Source: a virus. Taken from it: DNA of 34,315 nt. This document shows, in pieces, positions 14,759 through 22,082 of this stretch. Numbering within the stretch: the stretch's first letter is position 1; every line of letters begins with the position of its first letter. The translations under genes were made by a program, and so were the position numbers. Under the pieces are notes generated by a model that was not told the origin of the DNA, did not search any database, and saw nothing but the letters and a program-made list of their open reading frames with translations. The stretch spans positions 1 through 34,315 of IMG/VR virus record IMGVR_UViG_3300006810_000173; one strand, written 5' to 3'.

Positions 14759-15713
14759 ATACCCGGCTGGTTCGAGTGCCGTTTACTCTGCGACCCTTAG
14801 AAACGCAGACGGCACCGCCATTGTCTATGACTCTCTTGGGGTAGCCACCCCAAGGATCTTGACCCTGACCCTTTCTTTGGTCGATGAAATCTCAGGGACC
14901 TCTGTAAACTCCCGGACTGGTAACAGCCACCTCAACACAAACAATGTGACAGTGAACTCTTCTGGGGTCCTGACTTGGCAGATTCAGCCCGCAGACACCA
15001 CCATTGTCAACACCTCGGGGGAAGAAGAGCCGAGCCTTGAAGAGCACAAGGCAACCTTTGTTGCGACCTACATAGACACAGACGGGGATACGAAGACGCT
15101 CACTCATGAGCACATTCTCGGGGTAAGGAACAATCTTCCCCTCTGCCGGTTTGAAGATGTACAACTCCAAATCCCCGGAGTGGAGAACCTAGACCGGCAA
15201 TTTATCGAAAACATCATTGACGCGGTTTCGGCGCGGTGTGAGTCCCATTGCAAGCGGAAGTTTATGAAGGCAACCCGCACCGAATATCACTCCATCGACA
15301 AGAACCAGAGAAACCTCTTCCTCAAGCGTTACCCTATCCAATCAGTCACGGGGATATGGGAAGACTGGACAGGTGGGTTTTCTGAAGATGTACAGCCCAC
15401 CAACACCGATGATTATGACGCGGTTACCCTTTCAGAAAAGGGGATTGTCCGGGCTAGGTATCGGCCTTGGAACCGAGGGGTTGGGACCGTGAAGGTTACC
15501 TATGTCGGGGGGCTTGCCAGAAATGTTGGCGGCTTGCCGCATGACTTGAGGCACAGCGTAGCAAGACAAGCGGCTTTTGTTTACACGCGCCGGGCCTCCC
15601 TCGGTATTCTCGGGGAGTCTATCGCGGGAACCTCTGTCTCTCTCAATGAGTCCGACCTTCTTGAGGATGTGCGAAAGGTCTGGGCCAGCTACACCCGAAA
15701 TTACCTCCCATGA
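14745..15713 (+). CDS. head-tail connector with N-terminal Ig-like domain
   Basis: The 322-residue product has two parts. Residues 1-130 resemble the BppU/Ig-like domain of phage structural proteins (VYSATLRNADGTAI, LTLTLSLVDEISG, ..EHKATFVATY). Residues 133-322 resemble head-tail connector proteins of the HK97 gp6 type: LCRFEDVQLQIPGV, ENIIDAVSARCESHC, RYPIQSVTGIWED and LRHSVARQAAFVYTRR. That type forms a ring beneath the portal. The ATG overlaps the previous gene by 14 bases. The fusion is uncommon and may place a beta-domain on the outside of the neck. It is the first of three coupled neck genes. Confidence 0.75.
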   Translation: MSTARYPAGSSAVYSATLRNADGTAIVYDSLGVATPRILTLTLSLVDEISGTSVNSRTGNSHLNTNNVTVNSSGVLTWQIQPADTTIVNTSGEEEPSLEEHKATFVATYIDTDGDTKTLTHEHILGVRNNLPLCRFEDVQLQIPGVENLDRQFIENIIDAVSARCESHCKRKFMKATRTEYHSIDKNQRNLFLKRYPIQSVTGIWEDWTGGFSEDVQPTNTDDYDAVTLSEKGIVRARYRPWNRGVGTVKVTYVGGLARNVGGLPHDLRHSVARQAAFVYTRRASLGILGESIAGTSVSLNESDLLEDVRKVWASYTRNYLP

Positions 15714-16300
15714 GTGCCGTTGTGGACTTCCCTGCAAGGGAGATGTTGGAAGACCTTAGAAAGAACTCAGACAGAGTTTTTGCCGCCCTAAATGACGCTT
15801 TAGTTGATATAGGGGCCGAGATAACCAACAGGGCAATTGGCGGCGCCCCTATCTCCACCGGGGAGCTAAGGAGAAATATAGCCTTCAAGGTGAAGTTCTC
15901 TGGAGACTCTGGGTGGGTTGAGGCAGGGGTGGGAGTTGGGAACACAAAACCTTTGATATATGCTGAGATTCAAGACGTGGGCGGGGTTATTCGACCGAAG
16001 AAGGCCCAGAAGCTAGCAATCCCAGTTTCCGAAAGACTGAAGACGGCATCTGGTGTCGGTGGGATAACGGCAAGGGATGTCATCTCCCGGCCCGAAGAGT
16101 TCGGCTTCAAGTCAACCTTCACAACCGCCACCGCAATTCTCGGCAAGAAGGCTGACGGGAGTGTCGAGGTTCTCTTTGCAAGGAAGAGCTCAGTGAAGAT
16201 CCCGGGGACGGGGTACCTCTCCCGACCCTCGATGGATATGGAAAGTGGGGGCGCGGCAAGGATCATCAAAGAGCGACTGAAGGAAGCGGCTAGAAAATGA
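15710..16300 (+). CDS. HK97 gp10-like neck/tail completion protein
   Basis: A 196-residue protein with the family landmarks APISTGELRRNIAFKV near residue 45 and YAEIQDVGGVIRPKKAQKLAIP near 83-105. Proteins of this family join the tail to the head-tail connector in siphoviruses. The C-terminus (TGYLSRPSMD) is also typical. It begins with ATGA overlapping the connector gene and is coupled to the tail-terminator-like gene by another ATG overlap, which is the usual order connector, gp10, terminator. Confidence 0.85.
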   Translation: MSAVVDFPAREMLEDLRKNSDRVFAALNDALVDIGAEITNRAIGGAPISTGELRRNIAFKVKFSGDSGWVEAGVGVGNTKPLIYAEIQDVGGVIRPKKAQKLAIPVSERLKTASGVGGITARDVISRPEEFGFKSTFTTATAILGKKADGSVEVLFARKSSVKIPGTGYLSRPSMDMESGGAARIIKERLKEAARK

Positions 16301-16818
16301 GCATGACCCCGAGCATTCGGAGCAAGATTGTGGACGGGGTGATTGCTCGCCTCGGGAACATCACAAAGGCCAATGGGTACAACACTCAGGTTGGAACCTC
16401 TCGGGTCTATCCCTTTGAGCGGACCCCCACTCGACTGCCCAACAACTCAATTGTGGTTTATTGGAGTGGGGAAATTATCCGGGGGCCGGTGGCTAATGAC
16501 CGTTATGAAGTGGAGGCTTCGGTTTCGGTGGGGTTCTATGTCTCGGACTCTTCTAGAGACCCGACCGGCGCTGGAGAAGCCCTCCTCTCTGACATTCAGG
16601 CTTGCATGGGCAATGGACTCAACAACCCTGATGACCTCCGGCTCACAGTGTCGGTTCAGAACTACGGAAGCGGAGTCTCTGGAGACCAAAAGGTTGAGAT
16701 CCTTGAAATCAGCAACTCCCTAAATCCAGGGGGAGACTCTGCGCGAGGGGTTGTGGTGGGGCAAGTGGATTATCTGGTCAGATACTACAGGAACGCGCAC
16801 CGCCCAGATAAGTCCTAG
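16297..16818 (+). CDS. tail terminator-like protein
   Basis: The position directly after the gp10-like gene and the length (173) fit the tail terminator that caps the tube and meets the head. Sequence support is moderate: a leading helix (PSIRSKIVDGVIARLGN), then strands (SIVVYWSGEIIRG, YEVEASVSVGFYVS) and a late strand pair (VVVGQVDYLVRYYRN) as in the lambda gpU/HK97 gp10-neighbour fold. It is the last structural gene before the DNA metabolism block and is followed by a promoter-like element and a terminator. Confidence 0.65.
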   Translation: MSMTPSIRSKIVDGVIARLGNITKANGYNTQVGTSRVYPFERTPTRLPNNSIVVYWSGEIIRGPVANDRYEVEASVSVGFYVSDSSRDPTGAGEALLSDIQACMGNGLNNPDDLRLTVSVQNYGSGVSGDQKVEILEISNSLNPGGDSARGVVVGQVDYLVRYYRNAHRPDKS

Positions 16819-16822
16819 ACTG

Positions 16823-16831
16823 TGTTAGAAT
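16823..16831 (+). promoter_or_regulatory. extended -10 element just before a terminator
   Basis: TGT followed by TAGAAT (16826-16831) is a good extended -10, and nearly the same element (TGGTAGAAT) precedes the capsid gene at 26457. Here a terminator starts only about 15 bases later. The transcript would be about 45-50 bases long. It may be a chance match. Confidence 0.35.
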
Positions 16832-16845
16832 AGGGAAGGAGCAAG

Positions 16846-16886
16846 CAAGCCCTCACCCCCTCAAGGGGTGTGGGCTTGTTTTTTTT
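16846..16886 (+). terminator. rho-independent terminator after the neck genes
   Basis: CAAGCCC-T-CACCCC (16846-16859) pairs with GGGGTG-T-GGGCTTG (16865-16878) with a single T-T mismatch and a 5-base loop, followed by eight T. It separates structural and DNA metabolism genes. Confidence 0.9.
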
Positions 16887-16896
16887 GACTGAGGCG

Positions 16897-16925
16897 TTGA
16901 CCCGGGTTCCTTCGGATGGTATCCT
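16897..16925 (+). promoter_or_regulatory. promoter of the recombination genes
   Basis: TTGACC (16897-16902), a 17-base spacer and TATCCT (16920-16925). It closely matches the promoter at 18918. The leader then has AAATGAGCC-GAAA-GGC, a small hairpin near the 5' end, and the ribosome site AAGGAG at 16959. A 16-codon frame at 16939 overlaps the next start and is not supported as a gene. Confidence 0.75.
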
Positions 16926-16972
16926 TGAAAGATCACAAATGAGCCGAAAGGCGCAACAAGGAGAAAAGAAAA

Positions 16973-17764
16973 GTGAAGAAAACGAGTGAAATGAGTGTTT
17001 CCGAGTTGAAGGAACTAGCCGAGACTCTGGTCGAGAGTGGGCTCCTCCCTCAGACCGTCAATTCTCCAGCAAAGGCTTTTGCTATCATTCTGGCGGGTGG
17101 AGAACTCGGGCTTGAGCCGATGGCGGCTCTTCGCAACCTTCAAGTGGTCCGGGGCAAGGTCATTGAAGCCGCCGATTCTCAACTCGGGCGGTTCAAGGTG
17201 GCGGGCGGGTCTGCGACCTTCGAGGTTCTGACCGATACAGAGGCAAGGCTTGTCCTTGTCCACCCCAACGGCAAGGACACTCACACCGAAGAGTTTTCCG
17301 TTGCTGATGCCAAGCGGGCGGGGCTCGGGGGCAATGTCTGGAAGTCCTACCCTCGGGCAATGCTTCGGTCCCGGTGCATCACCGCCGGTCTCAAGAGTGT
17401 TGGATTCCTCGGCGCCGCTGGGATGTATGACCCCAATGAGGCTAAGGAGTTCCTCCCTGACGTTGAGGTCCCCTCCCCCTCTGGGGAAGAAGCCGAGAAC
17501 TCCGAAGGGCAAAGCGAGAGGCACTGGTCAGAGAACGCCTCCCCCAAGCGGAAGGCAACCGTCGAAGAGACCTCTGAAGAGGGCGAAGACAAGAGTGTCA
17601 GGGAACGCTTCTTTGCCGCAGTCAAGGCAAAGGGCATGAAGGCACCACAGGCCAAGAAGTTGATTCTGGAGGTGACTGGGAGTGAGGAGAAGAGCAAGGA
17701 CTCCAAACTCCTCACCGAGGAAGACCTCGGACTTATTCTCGACCACCTCGAAGGGGTCTCCTAA
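16973..17764 (+). CDS. RecT-like single-strand annealing protein
   Basis: The 263-residue product matches the RecT-type family of phage recombination proteins in the block AFAIILAGGELGLEPMAALRNLQVVRGK (positions 36-63) and in ADAKRAGLGGNVWKSYPRAMLRSRCI, GMYDPNE near 150. These proteins coat single-stranded DNA and anneal complementary strands. The C-terminal 80 residues are acidic and then helical (SVRERFFAAVKAKGMKAPQAKKL). The GTG start has AAGGAG nine bases upstream; ATG at 16991 is possible but has no ribosome site. A nuclease two genes later is its likely partner, like RecE with RecT. Confidence 0.8.
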   Translation: MKKTSEMSVSELKELAETLVESGLLPQTVNSPAKAFAIILAGGELGLEPMAALRNLQVVRGKVIEAADSQLGRFKVAGGSATFEVLTDTEARLVLVHPNGKDTHTEEFSVADAKRAGLGGNVWKSYPRAMLRSRCITAGLKSVGFLGAAGMYDPNEAKEFLPDVEVPSPSGEEAENSEGQSERHWSENASPKRKATVEETSEEGEDKSVRERFFAAVKAKGMKAPQAKKLILEVTGSEEKSKDSKLLTEEDLGLILDHLEGVS

Positions 17765-17934
17765 TGGAGGCCCCGAAGGGTCAGAGTGATTGCAGACACT
17801 CAGGGAAAATGACCTACTGTGGGATTTCCTTTGGGGCTTCGGTTCCGGGTGCAACCTGTGCGTTCTCTCAGGTTTACAGGTGCGCCCAATGTGGCTGTGA
17901 AATCAGGCTAGATGAGTTGACCGAAAGGAGTTGA
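17764..17934 (+). CDS. 56-residue zinc-ribbon-like protein
   Basis: This short gene begins in a TAATG overlap with the annealing protein gene. The product has potential metal ligands: SDCRH, then TYC, later GATC and CAQCGC. The pairs C..H and CxxCxC suggest one zinc-binding site. It lies between the annealing protein and nuclease and would be co-translated with them. It ends in a region with AAAGGAG that can serve the next small gene. Function unknown. Confidence 0.6.
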   Translation: MEAPKGQSDCRHSGKMTYCGISFGASVPGATCAFSQVYRCAQCGCEIRLDELTERS

Positions 17935-17939
17935 GTTTC

Positions 17940-18074
17940 TTGAGTGAATGGTTTGTTTTGTTGGGGTTTGTTGTTTGCTGGATCTTCTTTATCTGTCTCT
18001 TGGAGTTCCTGACTTATCCTCGCATCATCTCGCAGAGGCGCCCCCCGAGGTGGGTTCAATGCCGAAAAAGATAA
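17940..18074 (+). CDS. 44-residue membrane protein, TTG start
   Basis: From TTG at 17940, ten bases after AAAGGAG, the frame encodes a peptide with one long hydrophobic segment (WFVLLGFVVCWIFFICLLEF) followed by a basic tail (QRRPPRWVQCRKR). It overlaps the start of the nuclease gene by 16 bases. The alternative frame (17948) gives a Cys-rich extension of the nuclease without a ribosome site and is less likely. A basic C-terminus suggests the tail is cytoplasmic. Role unknown. Confidence 0.5.
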   Translation: MSEWFVLLGFVVCWIFFICLLEFLTYPRIISQRRPPRWVQCRKR

Positions 18075-18691
18075 TCACGGGGAATGCCCTTGTTCCCAAC
18101 CTGGATTTTGACAGGGAGCTTCATTCTTACGCCATAGCCGGAAAGCCTTTCTACAGCGTCTCTGACACTATCGCTCTCTTTGGCTTTGGTGGGAAGTCTT
18201 ATGAGGGAATCCCAGCATGGGCACTGAGGGTGGGGACTCTACGCCATGAGATTACTGAATTGGATGATCTCGGAGAACTAGACGAGGAGAGTGTTCACCC
18301 AAAACTTCTCCCAGCCTTAGAGGGATGGAGGCAGTGGCGGGCCGACAATCCCAAAGCGGAACTTGTCGCAATCGAGGCCATGGTTTGCAGTCAGACCCTC
18401 GGGTTGGCTGGGACCATTGACAGGGTTTTCTCGGTCGAGGGGCAAACCTGGGTTGTGGACATAAAGGGCGGGACCAACTCGAAGAGTTACCCTCTACAAC
18501 TGACCTCCTATGCCATGATGTGGGAAGAGCTCACTGGTCAGAGGGTGGACCGACTTGTCACAGTCCACCTTGGAAGCAAGCCGACCTACAAAGAGAGAGA
18601 CCAACCCCGCCATGATCAAGAATGGACAAGGATTGCAGAGGTTGCCTCGATGATGAGAAGGGGATTGTTCGGATACAAGGGAGATGGGTGA
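18059..18691 (+). CDS. PD-(D/E)XK nuclease
   Basis: This 210-residue protein is a phage exonuclease-type member of the PD-(D/E)XK superfamily. The active site is visible: Glu in VAIEAMV near 104, Asp in GTIDRVF near 120, VVDIKGG at 132-138 (D-x-K), and LQLTSYA with the Gln typical of Cas4/RecB-like members. ATG at 18059 is chosen over 17948 because the family starts with a fold like DFDRELHSYAI, and the extension is Cys-rich and lacks a ribosome site. With the annealing protein upstream it forms a RecE/RecT-like pair. The next gene overlaps its stop (TGATG). Confidence 0.85.
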   Translation: MPKKIITGNALVPNLDFDRELHSYAIAGKPFYSVSDTIALFGFGGKSYEGIPAWALRVGTLRHEITELDDLGELDEESVHPKLLPALEGWRQWRADNPKAELVAIEAMVCSQTLGLAGTIDRVFSVEGQTWVVDIKGGTNSKSYPLQLTSYAMMWEELTGQRVDRLVTVHLGSKPTYKERDQPRHDQEWTRIAEVASMMRRGLFGYKGDG

Positions 18692-18921
18692 TGGCTGGGA
18701 AGAGGAAACTAAGCAAGACCGCCCGGGCATCGACAAGGGGCAAGAGGACAAGAGAGTTCCGGCACGTTTCAAGGGGAGGGGTAGAAGTGGAGCGGGTACT
18801 CTGGGTGACCTCGACCGGGAAGAAGGAGTTGAGGTGGGCGTCTAGGGATTCACTGCTCTTGGATGTGCCCGTTTTCTTCAGGAACTCTGAGGTTTTTGTC
18901 GAAAAACTCCCCGAAGGTTGA
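18691..18921 (+). CDS. hypothetical basic protein
   Basis: Not recognised. The 76-residue product has a very basic N-terminal tail (MAGKRKLSKTARASTRGKRT) followed by a compact strand-rich part (VERVLWVTSTGKKELRWAS). It starts in a one-base overlap with the nuclease stop. The -35 box of the following promoter overlaps its stop codon. A basic tail next to nuclease and SSB genes is consistent with DNA binding, but this is only inference. Confidence 0.6.
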   Translation: MAGKRKLSKTARASTRGKRTREFRHVSRGGVEVERVLWVTSTGKKELRWASRDSLLLDVPVFFRNSEVFVEKLPEG

Positions 18922-18947
18922 CCCAGCGTTTCCCGATGTGGTATCCT
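18918..18947 (+). promoter_or_regulatory. promoter of the SSB-replication genes
   Basis: TTGACC (18918-18923), an 18-base spacer and TATCCT (18942-18947). The leader begins similarly to the one at 16926: AACGAGCC then a hairpin, here CCACC-CC-GGTGG. The 75-base leader ends with AAGGAGACAAGGAAC before the SSB ATG. No coding sequence is seen between 18922 and 19025. Confidence 0.75.
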
Positions 18948-19025
18948 GTAAGGACCGAATAACGAGCCACCCCGGTGGCCTAGCAAGTCCTCCCGAGCAG
19001 TCGAGGAGGCAAGGAGACAAGGAAC

Positions 19026-19376
19026 ATGGATCTTTTCAATGCAACGGTTGTGGGGCGCGTCGGGAGTGACATTCGACGCTTTGGGGACGAAGAGCAACAC
19101 GCCTCCTTTTCCTTCGCAACCACGGGGTGGGTCAAGGGCGAGAAGACCACCACATGGTTGGAGGCTACCATCTTCAACTTCTCCCGAATCCCTGAGTGGA
19201 AACAGGAGACGGTTCTAAAGGGTAGTGCCCTCGCAATCGCTGGGGAGGTGACAACCCGCGAATACGAGACCAAGGACGGGAACAAGGGGCGGGCCTTGAA
19301 CTTCAAGGTCAACACCTTTACTCCGGTTGGCGGGAAGAAGGGTGAGGGCGAGAATGGGGGAGAAGTTCCCTTCTAG
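19026..19376 (+). CDS. ssb: single-stranded DNA-binding protein
   Basis: The 116-residue product is a small OB-fold protein. The opening (MDLFNATVVGRVGSDIRRFG) and the block KTTTWLEATIFN fit bacterial-type SSB, as does AIAGEVTTREYETKDGNKGRAL. It ends with an acidic and hydrophobic tip (GGEVPF), the kind that recruits replication proteins. It has its own promoter and is followed by a strong terminator, so it can be made at high level apart from the helicase. It coats single-stranded DNA during phage replication and recombination. Confidence 0.9.
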   Translation: MDLFNATVVGRVGSDIRRFGDEEQHASFSFATTGWVKGEKTTTWLEATIFNFSRIPEWKQETVLKGSALAIAGEVTTREYETKDGNKGRALNFKVNTFTPVGGKKGEGENGGEVPF

Positions 19377-19403
19377 TCTGGGCTAGAAGCAGCGGTCTCT
19401 GAA

Positions 19404-19436
19404 AGAGGGACCCTTTCGGGGGTCCCTCTTTTTTTT
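19404..19436 (+). terminator. rho-independent terminator after SSB
   Basis: AGAGGGACCC (19404-19413) pairs with GGGTCCCTCT (19420-19429) around TTTCGG, followed by eight T. It is ideal in form. The primase-helicase start lies only 12 bases later, so that gene needs read-through or another promoter. Confidence 0.93.
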
Positions 19437-19447
19437 GGTGGGGTGGG

Positions 19448-21421
19448 GTGGGGAGTAAAGACAGGGCAGAGTTCGGGGAATACAACAAGGCTTGCGTCAA
19501 AACCTTGGCGGCATCGATAGACCACGATGGTTGGTCCAGGTGGCGGGGTGGGGATTGGGTTGAGTTGGTCTGTCCTGAATGTGGAAGTGAACCGGGGAAG
19601 CGGACTCTTCACCTCAATATTCCAGACGGGGCGGGGCAATGTTGGAGAAAAAACAAATGTGGCTGGAGTGGCACTGTGACTGAGTTAGCGGAGAGGCATG
19701 GAGTGATTTTGCCGGACATGAAGAGAGAGGACCTCTCTTCTAGGCTTAGGGAGGTCCAGGCCCCCAAGTACCAACCCGAGAAGGCAGAGGCCGAAGAAGG
19801 GAGCGTTGAAACAACCTCAGTCTCGATTGACTGGCGCGATAAATGCCGGGCCTTGCAAAGCAACAGGGCAAGACTCCTTGACCTCGAAAGAAGGGGCATC
19901 TCTGGGCAGACTGCCGAGAAGTACCGGGTGGGCTTGAAGGGTGAAAGCCTTTGTTTCCCCTACTTCAACTCTTCCGGGGACTTGGATGTCTACAAGATCA
20001 AGACAAGAGACAAGCGTTTCACAACAGAACCACCGGGAGTCTTGACCGATTCCCTCTTCGGTTCTCACCTGATTTCAGACCGAAGCCTTGTCTTTGTTAC
20101 CGAAGGAGAAGAAGACGCCATGTCTCTCTTTGACCTTCTCGGGGGGCAGTTCGGAGTTGTTTCGGTTCGGGCTGGGGCGGCTTCTGCCTCTGCCTCTGCC
20201 TCTGCCTTGCGTCGGTTCAGGGAGATTGTCCTTGTCTTCGATAACGACAAGGCGGGAGTTGATGGCTCAGAGAAGTTGGCATTGCTTTTGCAGGGGAAGG
20301 CTAGGGTGGCTCACCTTCCATTGCTCCCGAGTGGGGAGAAAGACGTTTGTGATTTTGTGGGCAGTGGTCGAGGGGCCGAAGTGGTGGCGGCTATTCGAGG
20401 GGCCGAGCGTTACACGCTAAAGGCCCCGGACAGCCTCCACAACCTCGGGAGTTTGCGAGGATTCAATGCCGCAATGGGGGCCTTGAATGACTCAGAGGCC
20501 AAGGGGGTTCAGACTCACCTGTCTTCTCTCAATGAGTTGATGGGAGGTTTGCGACCCGGGGAGATCACCGGAGTCACAGCACATACCGGGGCCGGAAAAT
20601 CAGCGTTCACCACCAACCTTTGCTACCGGCTTTCTAGGGATAGCAAGGTCCCCACCTTAATCATGTCCCTAGAACTCTTGGAGGAAGACGTTTGGGGCAG
20701 GATATACCAACAGGAGACGGGAAAGTTTCTCCATGAGCGCAATGATGACCTCGGGGGCCTGGAGTACAAAGCCACCCGTGAGGATGTTCTCAGGGCTACA
20801 AAGACAATGGAACAAGTCCCTCTTCAGTTCCTCTCTTCGGAGCGTTTGGGAATTGAGGACATCTTCACCTTGATTGACGCCTCCATTGAGAGCAACGGGA
20901 CTGAGGTTGTGGTTCTTGACCACCTCCATTTTCTCCGTCAATCTGCCGACGATGGCCTTACCTCCCACGAGAAACTTTCAGACCTCATGTTTCAGTTGAA
21001 GGCATTTGTCATGTCCAGACAGGTTCATTTGATCCTTGTTGCTCACATCTCCCGCGCCGCTAGGGATAAGGAGATGCCAAGCCTTCGGGACTTCTCGGGG
21101 TCTTCGAGTATCGAGCAGATTATTGACAACGGCCTTGTCTTGCGAAGAGTCCGGGAAGAAGACCGCTTTGATGGAGGAGTGACAGAGATAAGCCTACAGA
21201 AACTCCGGCGGGCTTCATTCGGGAGGCTTGGGGAGCGGCGCCTCCTTTACAGTATCGCCTTTGAGTCTTTCGAGGACCTCCCGGACCCAGAAGGTGAGGT
21301 TGTTGTTACCCCTGCCCCTGCCGTGAAGAGGTTGACTGACTTGAGGCTTTTGCCTTCTCCAATACCACCCGAGACAGAGGAGTTGAATGAAGAAGAAGAC
21401 TTTGATGAGTGGGACTTCTGA
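19448..21421 (+). CDS. primase-helicase (zinc ribbon, TOPRIM, DnaB-type helicase)
   Basis: The 657-residue product has T7 gp4-like order. Residues 41-70 carry a zinc ribbon (CPECG ... CWRKNKCGW). TOPRIM follows, with FVTEGEEDAMS near 215 and VFDNDKAG near 262, the metal sites for primer synthesis. The helicase domain has Walker A (TAHTGAGKS, about 378), Walker B (VVVLDHLHF, about 485), VAHISR and an arginine-finger-like end. A (Ser-Ala)4 run at about 246-253, coded by 6-base repeats, sits inside TOPRIM. The only in-frame start is GTG at 19448, inside a G-rich run (GGTGGGGTGGGGTGGGG) that may form a quadruplex and must also act as ribosome site. A terminator lies immediately upstream. Confidence 0.92.
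   Translation: MGSKDRAEFGEYNKACVKTLAASIDHDGWSRWRGGDWVELVCPECGSEPGKRTLHLNIPDGAGQCWRKNKCGWSGTVTELAERHGVILPDMKREDLSSRLREVQAPKYQPEKAEAEEGSVETTSVSIDWRDKCRALQSNRARLLDLERRGISGQTAEKYRVGLKGESLCFPYFNSSGDLDVYKIKTRDKRFTTEPPGVLTDSLFGSHLISDRSLVFVTEGEEDAMSLFDLLGGQFGVVSVRAGAASASASASALRRFREIVLVFDNDKAGVDGSEKLALLLQGKARVAHLPLLPSGEKDVCDFVGSGRGAEVVAAIRGAERYTLKAPDSLHNLGSLRGFNAAMGALNDSEAKGVQTHLSSLNELMGGLRPGEITGVTAHTGAGKSAFTTNLCYRLSRDSKVPTLIMSLELLEEDVWGRIYQQETGKFLHERNDDLGGLEYKATREDVLRATKTMEQVPLQFLSSERLGIEDIFTLIDASIESNGTEVVVLDHLHFLRQSADDGLTSHEKLSDLMFQLKAFVMSRQVHLILVAHISRAARDKEMPSLRDFSGSSSIEQIIDNGLVLRRVREEDRFDGGVTEISLQKLRRASFGRLGERRLLYSIAFESFEDLPDPEGEVVVTPAPAVKRLTDLRLLPSPIPPETEELNEEEDFDEWDF
20183..20206 (+). repeat. 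6-base tandem repeat in the primase-helicase
   Basis: TCTGCC repeats four times in tandem and encodes Ser-Ala repeats between the two conserved TOPRIM strands. Being a multiple of three, copy changes alter only loop length. Confidence 0.95.
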
Positions 21422-21948
21422 TGAGGGTCTTGAAGGAACGCCGGGGCGTGAAGAAGGTTACCGCCTTTCCTTCCCAGAAGGCTTCTCTCTATGTCACAAA
21501 GACGGTAAGTGGGGCTAGAGAGTTCTGCCGGGTAAGCAGTCAGGGGCCTTGGGGGGTTGTCAGTCAGAGTGTACTGAGCAAGGCCGACGGGCTAGGCAAG
21601 GACGGGGGTTCGGTGGTGCTTAGGGACCTCGACCTCTTGGCCTACTCAATTGGTGGGGTGGTGGTCGAGGATGTGGGAGTCTTCCGAGAGGGAGAAGAAT
21701 TCATCATTCCTGACAACAAGACAAAGGGCTTGCCTGTGACCCTGACAGAAGAGGAAAAGAGGAATCTGACCAAGGAAGAGAAAGAGTCCATGGTTGTTGC
21801 AGAACTACGGGGAGGCCCCCGAACAGTGGTTGAGATATCGAAAGGAACTGGATTGTCACAGGCCCAGGTGAGAAGTCTGCTTCTCGGGATGGACGTTGAG
21901 AAGGTCCGGGGGGCTTGGTCCCTTCAGACCTCGGGGAGGTTGCTTTGA
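21421..21948 (+). CDS. hypothetical protein with winged-helix-like C-terminus
   Basis: The 175-residue product is not recognised as a whole. Its N-terminal part is strand-rich (KKVTAFPSQKASLYVTKTV). The last 60 residues look like a helix-turn-helix: ESMVVAELRGGPRTVVEIS, then GLSQAQVRSLLLGM and a basic wing (VRGAWSLQT). The ATG shares one base with the helicase stop; an earlier GTG at 21409 lies within the helicase. Location next to primase-helicase suggests DNA binding in replication or regulation. Confidence 0.7.
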   Translation: MRVLKERRGVKKVTAFPSQKASLYVTKTVSGAREFCRVSSQGPWGVVSQSVLSKADGLGKDGGSVVLRDLDLLAYSIGGVVVEDVGVFREGEEFIIPDNKTKGLPVTLTEEEKRNLTKEEKESMVVAELRGGPRTVVEISKGTGLSQAQVRSLLLGMDVEKVRGAWSLQTSGRLL

Positions 21949-22082
21949 CCTCTCACGATAAACTTGTTGATTTGGTCAAGAACCTCCTTAGAGTTCTTGA
22001 CCCTGATTTTATCAGTGCTGGGGATGCTGTAAGCCAATCGGCTTGGGATCAACTCTTGAAGTTGAAGGAGGGCTTGAAGTGA
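21945..22082 (+). CDS. 45-residue hypothetical protein, TTG start
   Basis: The TTG overlaps the previous stop (TTTGA) and the frame ends in a GTGA overlap with the next gene, filling the gap exactly. The product is helical (HDKLVDLVKNLLRVLDPDF, then SAWDQLLKLKEGL) and amphipathic, without cysteines or membrane segment. The tight coupling on both sides supports it as a gene. Function unknown. Confidence 0.55.
   Translation: MTSHDKLVDLVKNLLRVLDPDFISAGDAVSQSAWDQLLKLKEGLK

Noticed and set aside
16939-16989. Short frame of 16 codons in the leader of the annealing gene
   Set aside because: It lacks a ribosome site and overlaps the real GTG start; likely chance.
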